Assembly (NCBI GenBank): GCA_039621445.1
Contig: CP154954.1
Location: 45,797,847-45,861,846 of the forward strand
DNA from: Euglena gracilis
Taxonomy: Eukaryota; Euglenida; Euglenophyceae; Euglenales
Direction of reading: 5' to 3'
DNA length: 64,000 bases
Below, in pieces: positions 38,885-51,910 of this stretch. Every line of letters starts with the position of its first letter. Within the stretch, counting starts at the first letter, position 1. The notes under the pieces are model-generated. The model did no database searches and was not told the DNA's origin. It worked only from the letters and a program-made list of their open reading frames with translations. The position numbers were made by a program, and so were the translations under genes.

Positions 38885-41300
38885 TTTTTGAATGGCAGCC
38901 TTCCCCCCCCCAGTTTTTGGGCACAGCCTTCCCCCCCCACCTTCCCCCCAAATTTTTGGCACAGTATGTCCTCCTCCTCAGTTTTTGGGCCACAGTCCGG
39001 CATTTTTTTTTAAAGGCAGCCCCCTTGAAAAATTTCGGCCTTGGTCCTTTCTTTTTACCCCCCCCCCCACCGCGATAGGTGCTTTTTTTGGGCAGCCCAG
39101 GTGATAAATTAGGGCCACGGTCCGTACTTCGGGCATCCCCCCCCCGGAAACATCTGGTACGCACGAGAAAACGGCAGCCAGTTGAAAAAAAAATGGGCCG
39201 CAATCTGTGTTTTGTGAGCCCCCCCCGTAAATTTAGACTACGATCTGTACTTTTTCATGGCAGCCCAGCCAAGGTTGACAGTTTTTTTTCTTCAAAAAAA
39301 CATCTTTTATAATGCCAAGTAAAATAAAATAAAAAGTCACCAAGAGCCTCGAGAAATTTTTTTAAAGGATTTCTTCGACAAAACTGCTGGATATCACTAA
39401 TTTTGGTGCCAAAAGCCCACTTTAACTTCAATTTTTTAAAAAAACTGTTCAAAAATCTTAACTTGGGATTTGGCCCAACAACTCCATCGGCAGTTTCTCA
39501 AAAAAAAAAAGCCAAAAAATGGATTTTTTGTCGATTTCTGGAAAAAGATTGAAGTTTTTGAAAAATTGGTATTCTTCAACAAAAACAGGCATTTATTAAA
39601 TTTAAAAAAAAAAAACAACGCGTTTTTAAAAAAGCATCTCAGAATTTTGGGACACAATCCGTATTTTTTTGGCAACCCAACTGAAATCCAGCGGTTCCGG
39701 CCTTTTTTTTGGGTTGCTCAGCTGAACATCTAGGGCCACAATCAGTGTCTTTGGTGGGGGGGGGGGGGGCAGCTGAAAATTCAGGACCACAATCCATGCT
39801 TTTGTTCCCCCCGAAAATTTGGACCACACGGGGGTTGGTACACCCCTCCCCCCCCCCATCTCCGAGGGCCTCGCCACGCCATTTACCCCCCCTCCCCCCG
39901 CGCCCCCCCCCTAGCCGAACCCCCTCGCCACGCCACCGGCGATTTTCGCGTTTTTTTGAACGAAAATTTTGTTGGAAAACCATGATACACCCCTCCCCCC
40001 CCCTGGTCGCCGACCCCCTCGCCACGCCATTTACCCCCCCCTCCCCCCCCCCCCCTATTCGGACCCCCTCGCCACTGTACTTTTTTTTGGTCACCCCTCA
40101 TCCCCTCTCGAATTTAGGGCCACAATCCGCACTTTTTTTCGGGCAGCCCCAGCTGAAAATTCAGGGCCACGATCCCCCACCTTTTTTCAGGGGCAACCCC
40201 CCGAAACATCGGGGCCACACTCCGTATCTTTGGGGGGGCAGCCCAGCTGAAAATTTGGGGCCACAATCCTTGCTGTTTCTTTGGGCAGAAAGCTGAAAAT
40301 TTAGGGCCACGATCCGCACTTTTTGGGTCAGGGGGGGGAGAACAAAAACACCAGGTTCGCACATCTGGAAAACCCCAAGGTGCAACAAAAGTTTACCCTA
40401 ATTCTGAAGAAAAACCCCCAAAAAAGTGCGGATAGATGGACCCTAACCCTACTAAAATTTTCAGCTGGGGTGCTCAAAAACAGCATGCGTCGCGGCCCAT
40501 TGCGTTGGGGGGGGGGTGCCCAAAAACAGTTCCCAGAATTCAGCTAGCTGGCAGCCCAGCTGAAAATTTAGGGCGAAATCCGTGCACAAAAAAACCCACC
40601 GAAAAACCATAAATCTGGGAATCCCCAAGCAGTGCAACAAAAATTTACCAACCGCAATCACCCTTACCCCCCCCCCAATTTGGCAAATGCCAAGGCTCAT
40701 TCAGACCCTCAAGTGGACAATCAGGGGGGGGGTTCGAGGACCCCGACCCCCTAATTTTTATGTGCAAAATTTGTCGGTTTTCTGTACATATTTGGATTCG
40801 TCATGACTTTTTCTAATCGGACAAATCCTGAAATTTTCGAAACGGACGTTTTTGGAGGATTTTCCAGCCCTTTTTGCAGCCTTACCGAAGCTGGCCGGTC
40901 TTGTCCCGGAGGCCAATTAACCAATCAGGGGGTGAGGGTATGAAAAAACCCAAAAATGGGTTTTTTCATCCGTGCTTTCAAAAAAGCTTTGTTCCCCCCC
41001 CCCAGCAGCTCAGTTGAGAATTAAGGGCCACAATCTGCATTTTTTGTGCAGCCCCCATCCCCGAAATATTTGTGCTGCAATCCATACTGTTTTCGGGCAG
41101 CCCAGGTAAAAATGTTGGGTTAACGATCCGTACTTTTTTTTTGGTCAGCGCCCCCCCCCCCAATTTGGGGCCACAATGCATGCTTTTTTGGGCAGCCCAG
41201 CTGAAAATTTTGGGCCATGATCTGCTGGGGCACCTCCCCCCAAATATCTGTGCAATGATCCGTACTGTTTTTTGAGCAGCCCAGCTGAAAATTCAGGGCC
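38885..41300. repeat. Degenerate minisatellite, GGCAGCCCAGCTGAAAATT unit
   Basis: Dozens of diverged units of about 45-60 bp follow the consensus GGCAGCCCAGCTGAAAATT, then AGGGCCACAATCCGTACTTTT and T/C runs. CCCAGCTG and GGGCCACAATCC recur clearly at 39700-40330 and again at 41010-41300. Short frames here are by-products of the repeat. C and T homopolymers separate units. Confidence 0.85.
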
Positions 41301-44300
41301 GCGATCCACATTTGTAATTTTTGTTGGACCCCGGGTTTTTCAGATTTATGGTTGGTAATTTTGTTGGACCCCCCCCCCGGGGTTTTTTTGGAATCACCGT
41401 TGGTGGTAGTTTTTTGTTGGACCCCGGGTTTTCCCAGCTTTAACCCCCTGGGTTTTTGGGTCATGGTTGGTAAATTTTGTTGGATCCCCCCCGGGTTTCA
41501 CAATAAATGGATATTTTTCACACAGACAGCATGTTCACTCCCTATGCGATCGGTGGCATTCAGGGATTCCTGTGTTTTCTTTTCAGGGTCGCTGAACATC
41601 ACAAAGGAAGAAGTCATTTTTAAGTATGTTCAACAATCATGCTCACCAGGGATTGAGATTCAGGAAGTGAAGGTGAAGTGTGTTTGCATCTTTGTAGAAG
41701 GTAATCTGTTGAAGCGTTTTCATTTTTACCTTACTTTTTGCTGTGTGCATCAGAGTCCGTGGGTTGGCTTGGTAAATTTGGTTGTGGATTTTCATTAGAC
41801 ACAAATTCCCTGTACTTTTGCCCTTTTTTTTTTTTTACAGAATTACCGTTGGTAAATGGACCCCCAGGGATTTTTCAAAATTGCGGTTGGCAAATTTTCT
41901 TTGGACCCCTGCTGGGATTTTTCAAATTTATGGCTTGGAAATTTCTATTGGAACCCCCCTGTGTTTTCAGAAGTGCGGTTGGGGAATTTATATGTAAGAC
42001 CCCCCTGGGTTTTTTCAGAATTACGGTTGAGAAATTTTTGTTGGACCCCCTGGGTTTTTTTTCGGTTGGTAAATTTTTTGGGTCTGTTAAGATACGACGG
42101 CCCCCCCCCCCCTCCCTTTCAGTTATATTGCGCCGCCCTTTAAATGGTCAGAGACCCGCATGCCGGTGTGGTTTTTGTGGTTATTGCCACGTTGCCACAT
42201 TTTGACACAATTGCCACATTTTGTTGGGGGTGTTCCTCCTTGAACCCCCCCCCCCCCGTGGTTTATCAACTGTAATTCTGAAAAACCCAGAAGGGGTCCA
42301 ACAAAATTTGAACCGAAGGGGGTCCAACAAAAATTTGCAAACAGGGGTTCCAAAGAAAATTCACCAACCGTAAATTTCTGAAAAAAGCCTGGGGCCTCAC
42401 ACGCAATGGCCAACCGTGAAACTGCGAAAACCCAGAAGGGTTCCAACAAAATTTCACCAATGGTAATTCTGAAAAAACCCTTGGGGAGGTCCAACAAAAA
42501 TTTGCCATCATAATTCTAAAAAAACCCAGGGCCATAATTCATGAAAAAACCCCAGGGGGTGCAACAGAAATTGGTATTTATCCGTTATGGTGGGACGGGA
42601 CCCTTTCGGTTGTGGTGCAACGCCTTCTTTTCCTCTTAACTGTGACTGTGCAGGGTTATTTGGAGGAATGGTGTTTGGAGGAAAATGCCTCCATGTTCAG
42701 GATGGCAAATGTTCAGGATGGCAAATCCCCTTTTGGGGGCCGGAGGGTTGGCGGGCTTTATCTTTCTTCACCCCCTGTTCATCTGAAAAAATCCTGGGAG
42801 GGTTTTTTTGACATTTAACGAAAGGGACAACAAAATTTAACGACCATTCTAAAAAAACGTAGGGGGGGACAACAAAATTTACCATCTTTTTGCATTCCGC
42901 AGAACAATGGTTGGGGAATTTTCGGTCCCACCCCCCCTGGGTTTTCCAGGTTTACAGTTGTTGATTATTTGTTCCACCCCCCCCCCTGGGTTTTTTTCAG
43001 AATTACAGTTGACAATTTTTTGTTGGAACCCGTCTGGGTTCCCAGACTTGCGGGTTGGCCAATTTTGGTGGCCCCCCCCCCCGGGTTTTTCAGAATTACG
43101 GTTGGAAAAGTCTTGTTGGACCCCCGTTGGGGGTTTTTTTTTTCAGAATTATTACGGTTGTGAATTTTTGTATAGCCCCACCCACTGGGTTTTCTCAGAA
43201 TCACGGTTTGGAAGTTTTAGTTGGACACCTCCTTGCTTTTTTCAGATTTACAGTTGGCAGTTTTTCGTTGACACCCCCAAGGTTTTTTTCAGAATTACGG
43301 TTGGCAATTTTTTTGGCCCACTGGAATTTTTGTGGCACCCCCTGGGTTTTTTTTAAAAAAAAGTTTAAAAGAATATGGTTGGTTTTTTTTTCTCAGAATT
43401 AACGGTTTTTCAATTTTCCTGTGTATTTTCCATAATTACGGTTGCTGAATTTTTGCCGGACCCTTGAATTGTTTCAGGCAGACGTTTGTTGGACCCCCGT
43501 GCTGGGGTTTTTTCCAAAATTTATTTTTGTTGCGATCCCTGTGGTTTTTTTTTTATTATTATTGATGAATTTATGTTGGACCCGACCCCCCTGGGTTTTT
43601 TTTTATTTTAGTTGGGAAATTTGTGTTGGACCCCCTGGATTTTAACAAAATGACGGTTGGTTTTTTTTAGAATTGCAGTGGTAAATTTTTGTTGCATCCC
43701 CTGGGGTTGAAAAAACCCAGATTTTCGGCTGACAAATTTTTGTTGGACCTCCCCAGAGGCTTTTTCAGAATTACGGTTGGAAGTTTTTGTCAGACCCCCC
43801 GATGTTTTTTCAGAATCACCCTTAGTAAATTTTTGTTGGCCCCCCCCCCCCCGGGTTTTTTCACAAGTGCGGTTGCGAAATCTTTGTTGATGATGCCCCC
43901 AGTGGTTTTCTCGGAATTGCCCCCGGGTTTTGCGGTATTGCAGTATTTAAATTTTTGTCAAACCCCCTGGGTTCTTGTTCAAAATCACATTTGCTATTTT
44001 CATAAATACGGGTTGTAAATTTTTGTAGCACTCCTTGGGTTGGCAAATTTTGTTGGACCCCCCCTGTCTTCCCCAGATGTACAGTTGGTAATTCTTCATT
44101 GGCATCGCCCCTGGGTTTTTCAGAATTACCTTTGGCAAAAAAATTCTTCTGCTCCCTGCTTTTTTTTTTCAGACACAGTTTGCCAATTTTGTCGGACCCC
44201 CCCCCCCCGGGTTTTTTGTTGGAACCCCCCTGGGTTCTTTTTTTCAGAATCACCGTTGGCAATTTTTTGTTGGCTGATGTGTTTTCAGAATTACGGTTGG

Positions 44301-44330
44301 CAAAGTTGAAAAGAAGGGTGGCATTGGTGC
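41300..44330. repeat. 3-kb degenerate minisatellite with internal inversion
   Basis: The unit of about 45-50 bp reads roughly TTACGGTTGG, AAATTTTTGTTGGACCCCC, CTGGGTTTTTTCAGAA. It is in the plus sense at 41310-42080 and 42900-44300. At about 42255-42570 the units are reverse complemented (AAAAACCCAGAAGGGGTCCA, CAACAAAATTT). A stretch at 41520-41790 without the unit interrupts the array. Units are too diverged to be a recent expansion. Confidence 0.85.
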
Positions 44331-46560
44331 TTTCGTTTTGATGCTTGATTGTCTTTTGCATTTTTTTGGTTCTGCAGGTTCAATTGAGCTTTTTTTGACG
44401 GAATTCTAGACTTGCGGCGATTGTGAGCATTTATTGAATTTTTTTGTTGCTCTCAACTTTTTTGCTTTGTCTCTCAATGTGCCAAATAAAAACAGCAGTT
44501 AAAAATCAAACAAAACCAAAAAAAAAAGGCTCAAAAGTTTTCCATGATTTTGCATGCTAAAGATCGTAAAAAATTTTGTTGCACCCCACACCACCACATT
44601 CATTAGAAGTACGACACCGCGGGCTCCGCACTTCCCTTTTGAGGCCATGCCAAGTAGCTTCCCAGGTTTTCCCTTTGACAAATACTTTCAACAAACTCGG
44701 CAAAACCCCCACCTCCTTTCTTTCATGTCAATGTTGAGACCCCCCCGGAAAAAAGGGCCAGACAAAAAACTTCCTTCCCAGACCCGAATTAGAAATGTCA
44801 AAATTTTAAAAAATCGCCCTTTTGGAGCCCTCGTCTGCCAGGGAATTTTCTTTTCGACGATAAAACCAAAGATAAAAAATTGAAAAATCAATTTCATCTT
44901 CGACCTCCATAACCCGCCTTCTTTGAAAAAAAAAAGGGCGGGGGAAAAAAGGGGGAATTTTAATAAATTCAGGTTTTAAATAATCACCCTTTCTGACGCC
45001 CCGAAAAAAAAAAGGCTGGCGCCTTTCGCAAAGGCGGGTAGCTTCGAAAAAGGCACGGGAAAAAAAGGACGCCCCAAAAACAGCCTGAAAAACACTGCGG
45101 GCAGCCTCCCATGAGAATCATCGGCTTCCCTCCCTCCCGCTCTCTTCGAAATTGCGCGGATAGCGGACTCTCCAAGGAAATGAATGCGTTTAGTCCCGCG
45201 CGAAGCTGTGCCCCCTCAAGCGGAGGCCGCCTCGTAGGTCTTTTTTGGGCACTGGCCAATTCTAAAAACGCAGCGGCGGCTCTGAAACCTCTCTCCAAAA
45301 CAGTCCCATTCTTTCACCACCGGAGAAAAAGGATAGCTTCACAGCACCTCTCTTCGTTCGACCGCAGCATAGCAACAACTGAAACTTAAGACGGACCATT
45401 CAAGCTCCGCACTTCGAGATCTCTTTCCTTTGCTGGTTCTTGTGGCTCGCCCTCCTGGTCCCTTCCTCCCCCTCCCTGTGTCGTGGGAGTCCGATTGAGA
45501 ATCCAAAATGGGAATCGTTCACGCACCGACTCGCCTTCAAAATCAAACACCTCGGGCTCCGAAATGGCGATGTTTGGACCAAACTTTGATTTGGGGTGAA
45601 AATTTTCTGCACGAGTACATTTGCGTGTACCACCGTCACCGTGTACATTTTGTACATTCAACGCCCCCAAAAGTCCCCTGCACCCACTCAAACCTTTGGA
45701 CAATGTACAATGCACACGTGTAACCCGTTGGAGCACCATGAACACAAACGGTGCACGCTGGTTAATATATTTTGGATCCTTCAAGGAGCATCCAAAACAT
45801 GAAAAAAATCGAAAAAGGCCAAACTCGGTTTTCTTTTTCTAGATCCATCAAAATTGAAGAGAATCAGGACCCAACACAGAATTACAGCTTCAACTGCAAA
45901 GTGGCCAACACACAAACCAGGCCCAAACAGAATGTTCATTCTGTGTTGTTTTGCAGTGTTTGTGAAGTCGTTGAAGCATTTTTACAATCAAAACTTCTTT
46001 GTGTTTCATGCATATGCAATATCATTTTCTTCTGTGGCACGCAGATCTGTCATCACAACAATCCATCAGATCCTATGAACGTTTTCCTCTGGGTATTTTC
46101 TGTACCACCACTCACACACAAACCGAACATTTTCCTTTTGCTCAAATGTGGGTGGTAAACCAAATCTTTGCTCAGACATTTGCACGTTGCCTTCGTTGTG
46201 GCATCATGCCTATTTGTTTGGCTCTGCTTCTTTTATGTTTTTGTGTTTTGTAAGTGTTGTAGACAAGTGATATTGCCCTGAGACGTCGTCATGCAAATTT
46301 CAAATTGAAATGAAATTAAGTGCACCACTTATGCAAACCTGCTCTTTGTTTGACCTAATCCTCCAAATAGTGGATTCATTCACGTTTTTGGGGGGTGAGG
46401 TCAGAAGTCTTTTTCACTGCTGAGAATTTTTTGCATTCAACAAAATCTATTCTTTTTGGGTTTTCCCCCTAAAGTGGAACCATTCCTCCTGAGCTGCCTT
46501 TTATTTCGCGGAAACACAAGAAGGACGAACCCCAAGAAGGATGTTAAGGCTCGTGGTGGA
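44331..46560. other. No gene confirmed; GC-richer island at 45100-45560
   Basis: 45110-45560 is less repetitive and has open frames on both strands, a plus frame of 92 residues ending at 45389 and a minus frame of 132 residues at 45386-45784. Neither has a known domain or flanking splice consensus that I would trust. The remainder is AT-rich with homopolymers. Confidence 0.4.
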
Positions 46561-48336
46561 AATCATCTCAGGATTATAACCCCCCTCCAATAAGTTCGCA
46601 GTGCCCTAATTGTGTGCAGTGTGTGAGTCAGGGGTGCCGTCCCCGAGGAACTGAAAACCCAGGGACAGGCACCACGGTTACAACAAGTGCCCTAATAAGA
46701 GCACACACCCCAGGGGTCTGAAACTGCCACCCTAAAAAGTCCGCACCCCCCCCCCAAAGGATAAATCACTGTCACGTCTCAGGTCGGAAAGCACACAATT
46801 CTCAGAACTGTCCTTCTCAAACCAACCATTTCTATCGTCCAAGCCCAAATTTGACGCGTAATCACTTGACTCATAGCTTGAAATCACAAAATAGGGGGAA
46901 AATTGAAAAAAAGTGGTGGTAAGGTGACCATTTTTGCCTTTGTCGTGAAAAGTGCGCACCGCCGTAGTAAGTGCACACCCCTTGGGGTCAGAAACTACGT
47001 CCTTAAAATGCGCGCACCCGTGCACTTATTAGGTGGGGGGTACTGAAAATTGCACATTACCATCCCATGAGACTTCGTTCACCTTGTGGAGGGAACCTGG
47101 TGCAAGTGGAAGAGCAACAAAGAGTGAACCAAAAGACCTTTTGGCACAACCCGTGAACGCTAAGAAAGCACAAAAACTGCCGCAGCTCGTGGATTTCTTG
47201 GACACCATATGGGAACATCTGACGCCACCGAAACGATGACTTAAAAGACACTATTGGAGAGTGTGGTTGCAGGTGGTAATCCAACTTTTGAATCGTGGCC
47301 TAGGAGGAACCCTTCGAACCCAAGTTCTCAAGGGGCAAGTTGAAAGTACAGCGGACGGAAGTTGTCGTGGTTATAGGAAGGTAAGGAACTGTAAAACAGG
47401 GGATGAATTGTACAAATATATTTGGATACTGAAAGGCTGTTCTGGTCTTAGATTCTTGTGAACAGAATGTAATCAGAGTTTGGGAAGCGTCATGTTCAAA
47501 TTACTAAACTCCCTCAAGCTTTCATGCTTTCCCATCCTTGTGGTAAGTATTTAAGAGCTAAACTCCTTGATCTTAGATTGTGCTGAGTAGAGAAAAAAGA
47601 GGTGTGAGAGAGGTTGTGTTTGACGCATCGTCCTTCTGTGCCCGGGCTAGTCCAGGTGTGGCACCTCCCGAAGGAATCACTAATTAGCACATGACGAAAA
47701 TGACGTATTACAGGACCGGAATCTCTGACCAAGAATGGTGGGTCGTAAGGAACATCTCGCAAACGCTTGTTCCCGCCCATGAGTGTTTCATTTCGGCTTT
47801 TCGGCTTTTTGACACATTTTTTGCGGCTTTCGGCCTTTTAGCCGTTGTCCTTCGTCTTTTCGGCGCTTATGCCGTTCACTTTTGGCTTTTTGGCTTTTTT
47901 GCCACTCGTTTTTGGCAATTCGACTTTTTAGCCGTATTCTTCTCTTCTTCTTCCGTGCGTGCTGTTTTTCCTTGTCTTGCTTTTTTTTGAAGGAATTCCT
48001 TCTTTCGGACGTGAAACTTTCTGCACAAGACATTCAGTTTTCATTTCCATTCAGTTCACCATGGCACAAAGCAGGAAGTTTTTTTCCCTTGATTTATGTT
48101 CCCCGTTGGTCTTGAAATGACGCCTGAAGGTGAAGGAGCTGAAGGTTATAGAAGTGGTGGCATGGTGGCCGTAAGTCCAAGGACTTTGTGAGAGGAATTT
48201 TGGCTTTGTCTTCCCACTTCTCAAAACCGCAACCTTGCCATCCAAGACTTGCAAAAACAACCATTGGATGCATTTTTCGCAAGATGAGTAGCTCACCCAG
48301 TGATGGTATGACGATAGACATGTAGGTCCCGTGCAT

Positions 48337-48371
48337 GTCCCGCCCTTGCGCCTCTGGCGCAAGGGCGGGAC
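48337..48371. repeat. Perfect 16-bp hairpin (copy B)
   Basis: Identical to 31831-31865. Confidence 0.85.
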
Positions 48372-49978
48372 GGCACGGGGTGCCTGCTTTTCCCTTCCTC
48401 CTTCGCACTCAAGCTGCTTTTCCTTCGCTTTCTTGAACCATGGTTTTTTTTTTATATTGAGGCCCGTCAGGTGTAAAGAGGTTCATGCAAAGTAACTTGA
48501 AGCCTAAATGGTGATTGTCAGTGATGGCTTGGGTTTGTGAATGTCGGCGGGCTCGAGATATTCATTCAAGTCCCTTACTCAACAAATAAGTTGCATAAAC
48601 ATTGATACATTCAAGTAAAAAGTTTCCACTTCAATTTGTACCTCCTCAGAGGAGTGAATTTTATATAGCAGAATTTGGTAGCCCTGAATTCACATTTGAG
48701 TAGTTTACGTTATGGGCAAAACTTTGGGTGTGTATCTTGAAATGTTCTATTTCAGAACGAGAACGTCCCTTTCCCGAAGGCTCAAATCAGTTACGAAATG
48801 ATGATCATATCCCCGTCGTACATTCCTAAACTTAGTAGCTTGGCTTACAAAAGGTCTCGGAGGTTTACAAACACCGTGAAAGAACACAAAAGGACCAATA
48901 GCAGGATCATACCTTCAACTTTAAATTGATCACGACAAGCTTTGTTCAAAGTGCAAATGATGATTTCCTCAAATTCAATGATTTCACCGAGTCAATTTGA
49001 TATTGTCTTTAAAAAAAAAGGGGTAGTTGCTTCCGGTCTTCAAATGAGTTGGACAAAAATCAAAATACCACCCAAATGCTTGTGAATGCAAGTGTAGGAT
49101 AATATGTCTATTGTGTAATTGCGGCGGTGATTTCAAAACGATGAAACTTTTCCTTTGAATGTTTCCCTGTGTATGTGATTCTCTTTTACTCCAACGCCTT
49201 TTCATTGAAAGTTGTGCAAAACAATGCATATCTTGTGACGGGATTGGATGCATGATACCTCCCGCACGGAACTTGAAAAAGCAATCACACAACCAAGAAG
49301 AAATCACCAAATAAATTAAAATGAGATGGCTTTGGGATGAAAGGAAAGGGGAAAATGTAAGTCATTTGTGGATGTCAGAATTAATTTGAAACATAGGAGA
49401 CATTTGGTTTATTTTTTTTGGTTATGTTTCAAAATTTTAGGGTATGATGCACAAATCAAATTCCTGGTGAACGTTCTTCTGTTTGGAAAAGTATTGCGAA
49501 TTTTATTTTTAAAGAGATGATACTTACGCGTAGCTCTGCTTCTGTTTGATGGGTTTGTCCAAAAATGGTGATCGAAATATTTCTCTTTGTTTGATGAAAA
49601 ATTACCTGACTCGGAAAAAGTATTCTTTCATTTGATTCTCCCTCCAAAAGTTAGCGTTTGCAATTCTCCTCATTTTTTTGAACCAATTCGGAAAAAAGTG
49701 GTCCAAAACAGGGTTTTATGTGACACAAATGGTGGAATTTTCTCCTTCCTTCCTCTCTAAACCCCAATTCATCCCATTTCGCAAAATCATTCCGCGCACG
49801 CGCAGTTCTGTAATGGCCGTTTCCCAAACAGCGGCCTTTAAGGGCCGTATTTTCCCTATAGTTGAAAATGCTTCTGGCGGACGTGGCAAAACCTACAATC
49901 ACTTCAGAACGACTTCTTGCAACAACTTCAAGTCCCCCAGGCACCAGCCGGAATCTATAGGCACAGCTTGTGCGTCTC

Positions 49979-50044
49979 GTGTGTGTGTGTGTGTGTGTGT
50001 ATGTGTGTGTGCGGGTGCGCGCGTGTGTGTGTGCCTGTGTGCGT

Positions 50045-50092
<48 letters not shown>

Positions 50093-50172
50093 CGTGCGTG
50101 TGCCTGCCTGCCTTTGTGCGTGCGCGCGTGCATGCGAGCTTGTGTGTGCTTGTGTTCCTGTGTGTCCGTGTG
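49979..50172. repeat. (GT)n microsatellite (copy B)
   Basis: Counterpart of 33472-33672, with a different number and arrangement of GT and GC steps. Confidence 0.95.
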
Positions 50173-51171
50173 TTTGGAAAACACCTTGTGCAAGTCGAGG
50201 AGCACTAAGGGGAGGCTTGCAGGCTTGAGATCCTGAGGATAAGGCGTGGAACTTGGCAAAGTTGGTGGATCCTGAAGTAGATGCACGGAGAAGACCAAAG
50301 GAAGACAAGCAAAAACAAGTTATTTGTGGCATAGGAAATCACGCCAAACAATTCCTCTTTTAAATACGGCCATTTTAGAAACTTTCGCAACGTGGAACGT
50401 GGTCTTGACACCCTGCACAATGAAGATAGGACGAGAGGCCCCGCCCCTGCACCACAAAAGGTAGGCCGTGAAAGGGTGATTGGTGAGAGGGCAGAACGGG
50501 GCACCATCCTGTCTCGGCAAAAGCTCCTTTTTGAATTAAGTTTTCTTTTTGTATTTCTTCTGTATTAAGTTTTCTTTTTTTATTTCTTCTGAATATGTTT
50601 GCCGTTATTTGCATCAGGCCTGCCGTTCCGAAAGTTAACGTCAAGAGGTGGGTGTAAATGAAAACTTCAAAGAAGAAAGTGACGATCTGGGTGAGTGATG
50701 CTTCAGTTTAATGTGACCTTGAACCAAGCACCCTTCTGGATTCTCAAAATGTTCGTAGTCTTGTCCTCCGTTCCTACTCTAGTTTGGACAAAGCGAAGCT
50801 GAATTAGGATCCGCTGCACAGATCCCGGACGGCCGGAAACCCCGGAATAAGAATATGTGGCCGCCGGGCAGTTTTTTTGCCGCCGCCTGTGGTCTTCCGA
50901 ACTAGAATCCTTTCGAAACAGTGGTAACATTACCGTTAAACATGGGGAACACGTGAAAGGTGACACAAGATTTGCATCGACTCCTTTTTCTTTCAATACC
51001 CCATTTTGCTGTTTCACTTTGCAACGTTGATAAGAATGCTGTGGGCGCTGCACCCAACGATCCAAGAGTTCTTTGGTAGGCTTAAGTTGATGAGCACCAG
51101 ATGTCACCTAACCTAACCTTGTGTGGTGATATTTTTGGGGAACTTCCCTCTGGGCCACTTGGGACAAAAAA

Positions 51172-51722
51172 AACCCTCACCCCTCAAAGTGCCCCCAGAG
51201 TGGCCAATTTTTTGGCAAATTTGTCCCCCCCCCTCAAAGTGGCCAATTTCTCTTGGCGCCGAAGGCGCCAAAGCCCAAAAATTGACCCCCCCCCCCCAAC
51301 GTGTCCCCTCCCTACAATGGCCGTTTTGGCAAATTTGTTCCCCCCCTCCTCAAAGTGGCCATTTTTTTTCTGGGCGCCGAAGGTGCCAAAGCCCAAAAAT
51401 TGACCCCCCCCAAAGTGTCCCCTCCCTCAAAATGGCCGCTTTGGCAAATTTGTTCCCCCCCCCCTTGGCGCCGAAGCCCAAAAATTGACCCAAAGTGTCC
51501 CCTCCCTACAATGGCCGTTTTGGCAAATTTGTTCCCCCCCCTCAAAGTGGCCATTTTTTCTGGGCGCCGAAGGCGCCAAAGCACAAAGTTTGACCCCCCC
51601 CCAAAGTGTCCCCTCCCTCACAATGGCCGTTTTGGCAAATTTGTCCCCCCCCCCTCAAAGTGGCTATTTTCTCTTGGCGCCGAAGGCGCCAAAGCCCAAA
51701 AATTGACCCCCCCCCAAAGTGC
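51172..51722. repeat. C-rich minisatellite (copy B, longer)
   Basis: The same unit as 34677-34993 but about two units longer. The extra units (51495-51722) lie exactly where homology to copy A ends, so the end of the duplication coincides with this array. Confidence 0.85.
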
Positions 51723-51785
51723 TCCTTATTTCTGCATCGGGATGCTTCGGGTCCAAATATTGTGAACACAATTTTCTTGGTCGGA

Positions 51786-51910
51786 GTCCGTGTTTAGAAA
51801 CACAGACTTAGGTCAAAGTCTGTGTTTCTAAACACAGACTTCGGCACGCCAAAGTCTGTGTTTAGAAACACAGACTTTGACCAAAGCCATGTTGCTATAA
51901 ACACAGCCTT
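51786..51910 (-). repeat. AGTCTGTGTTTAGAAACACAGACT palindromic repeat
   Basis: Three nested or adjacent inverted motifs of GTCTGTGTTT/AAACACAGAC, followed by the reverse complement of the family at 37700-37756. It looks like another copy of the same foldback-type repeat, with different internal spacing. Confidence 0.75.

Larger units (their letters stand above)
46561..51494. repeat. Direct duplication copy B (empty site of the outer element)
   Basis: 4,934 bp nearly identical to copy A without the 30-kb insertion. At 46745-46755 it reads A plus ten C, where copy A has ACCCC, the element, and again ACCCC plus six C. The spacer between the right end of copy A and this copy is about 11.6 kb of unrelated sequence, so this is not a simple head-to-tail tandem. 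Confidence 0.96.

Noticed and set aside
46561-51494. Copy B as a simple tandem duplicate
   Set aside because: About 11.6 kb of unrelated sequence separates the copies, and the sequences after each copy differ.
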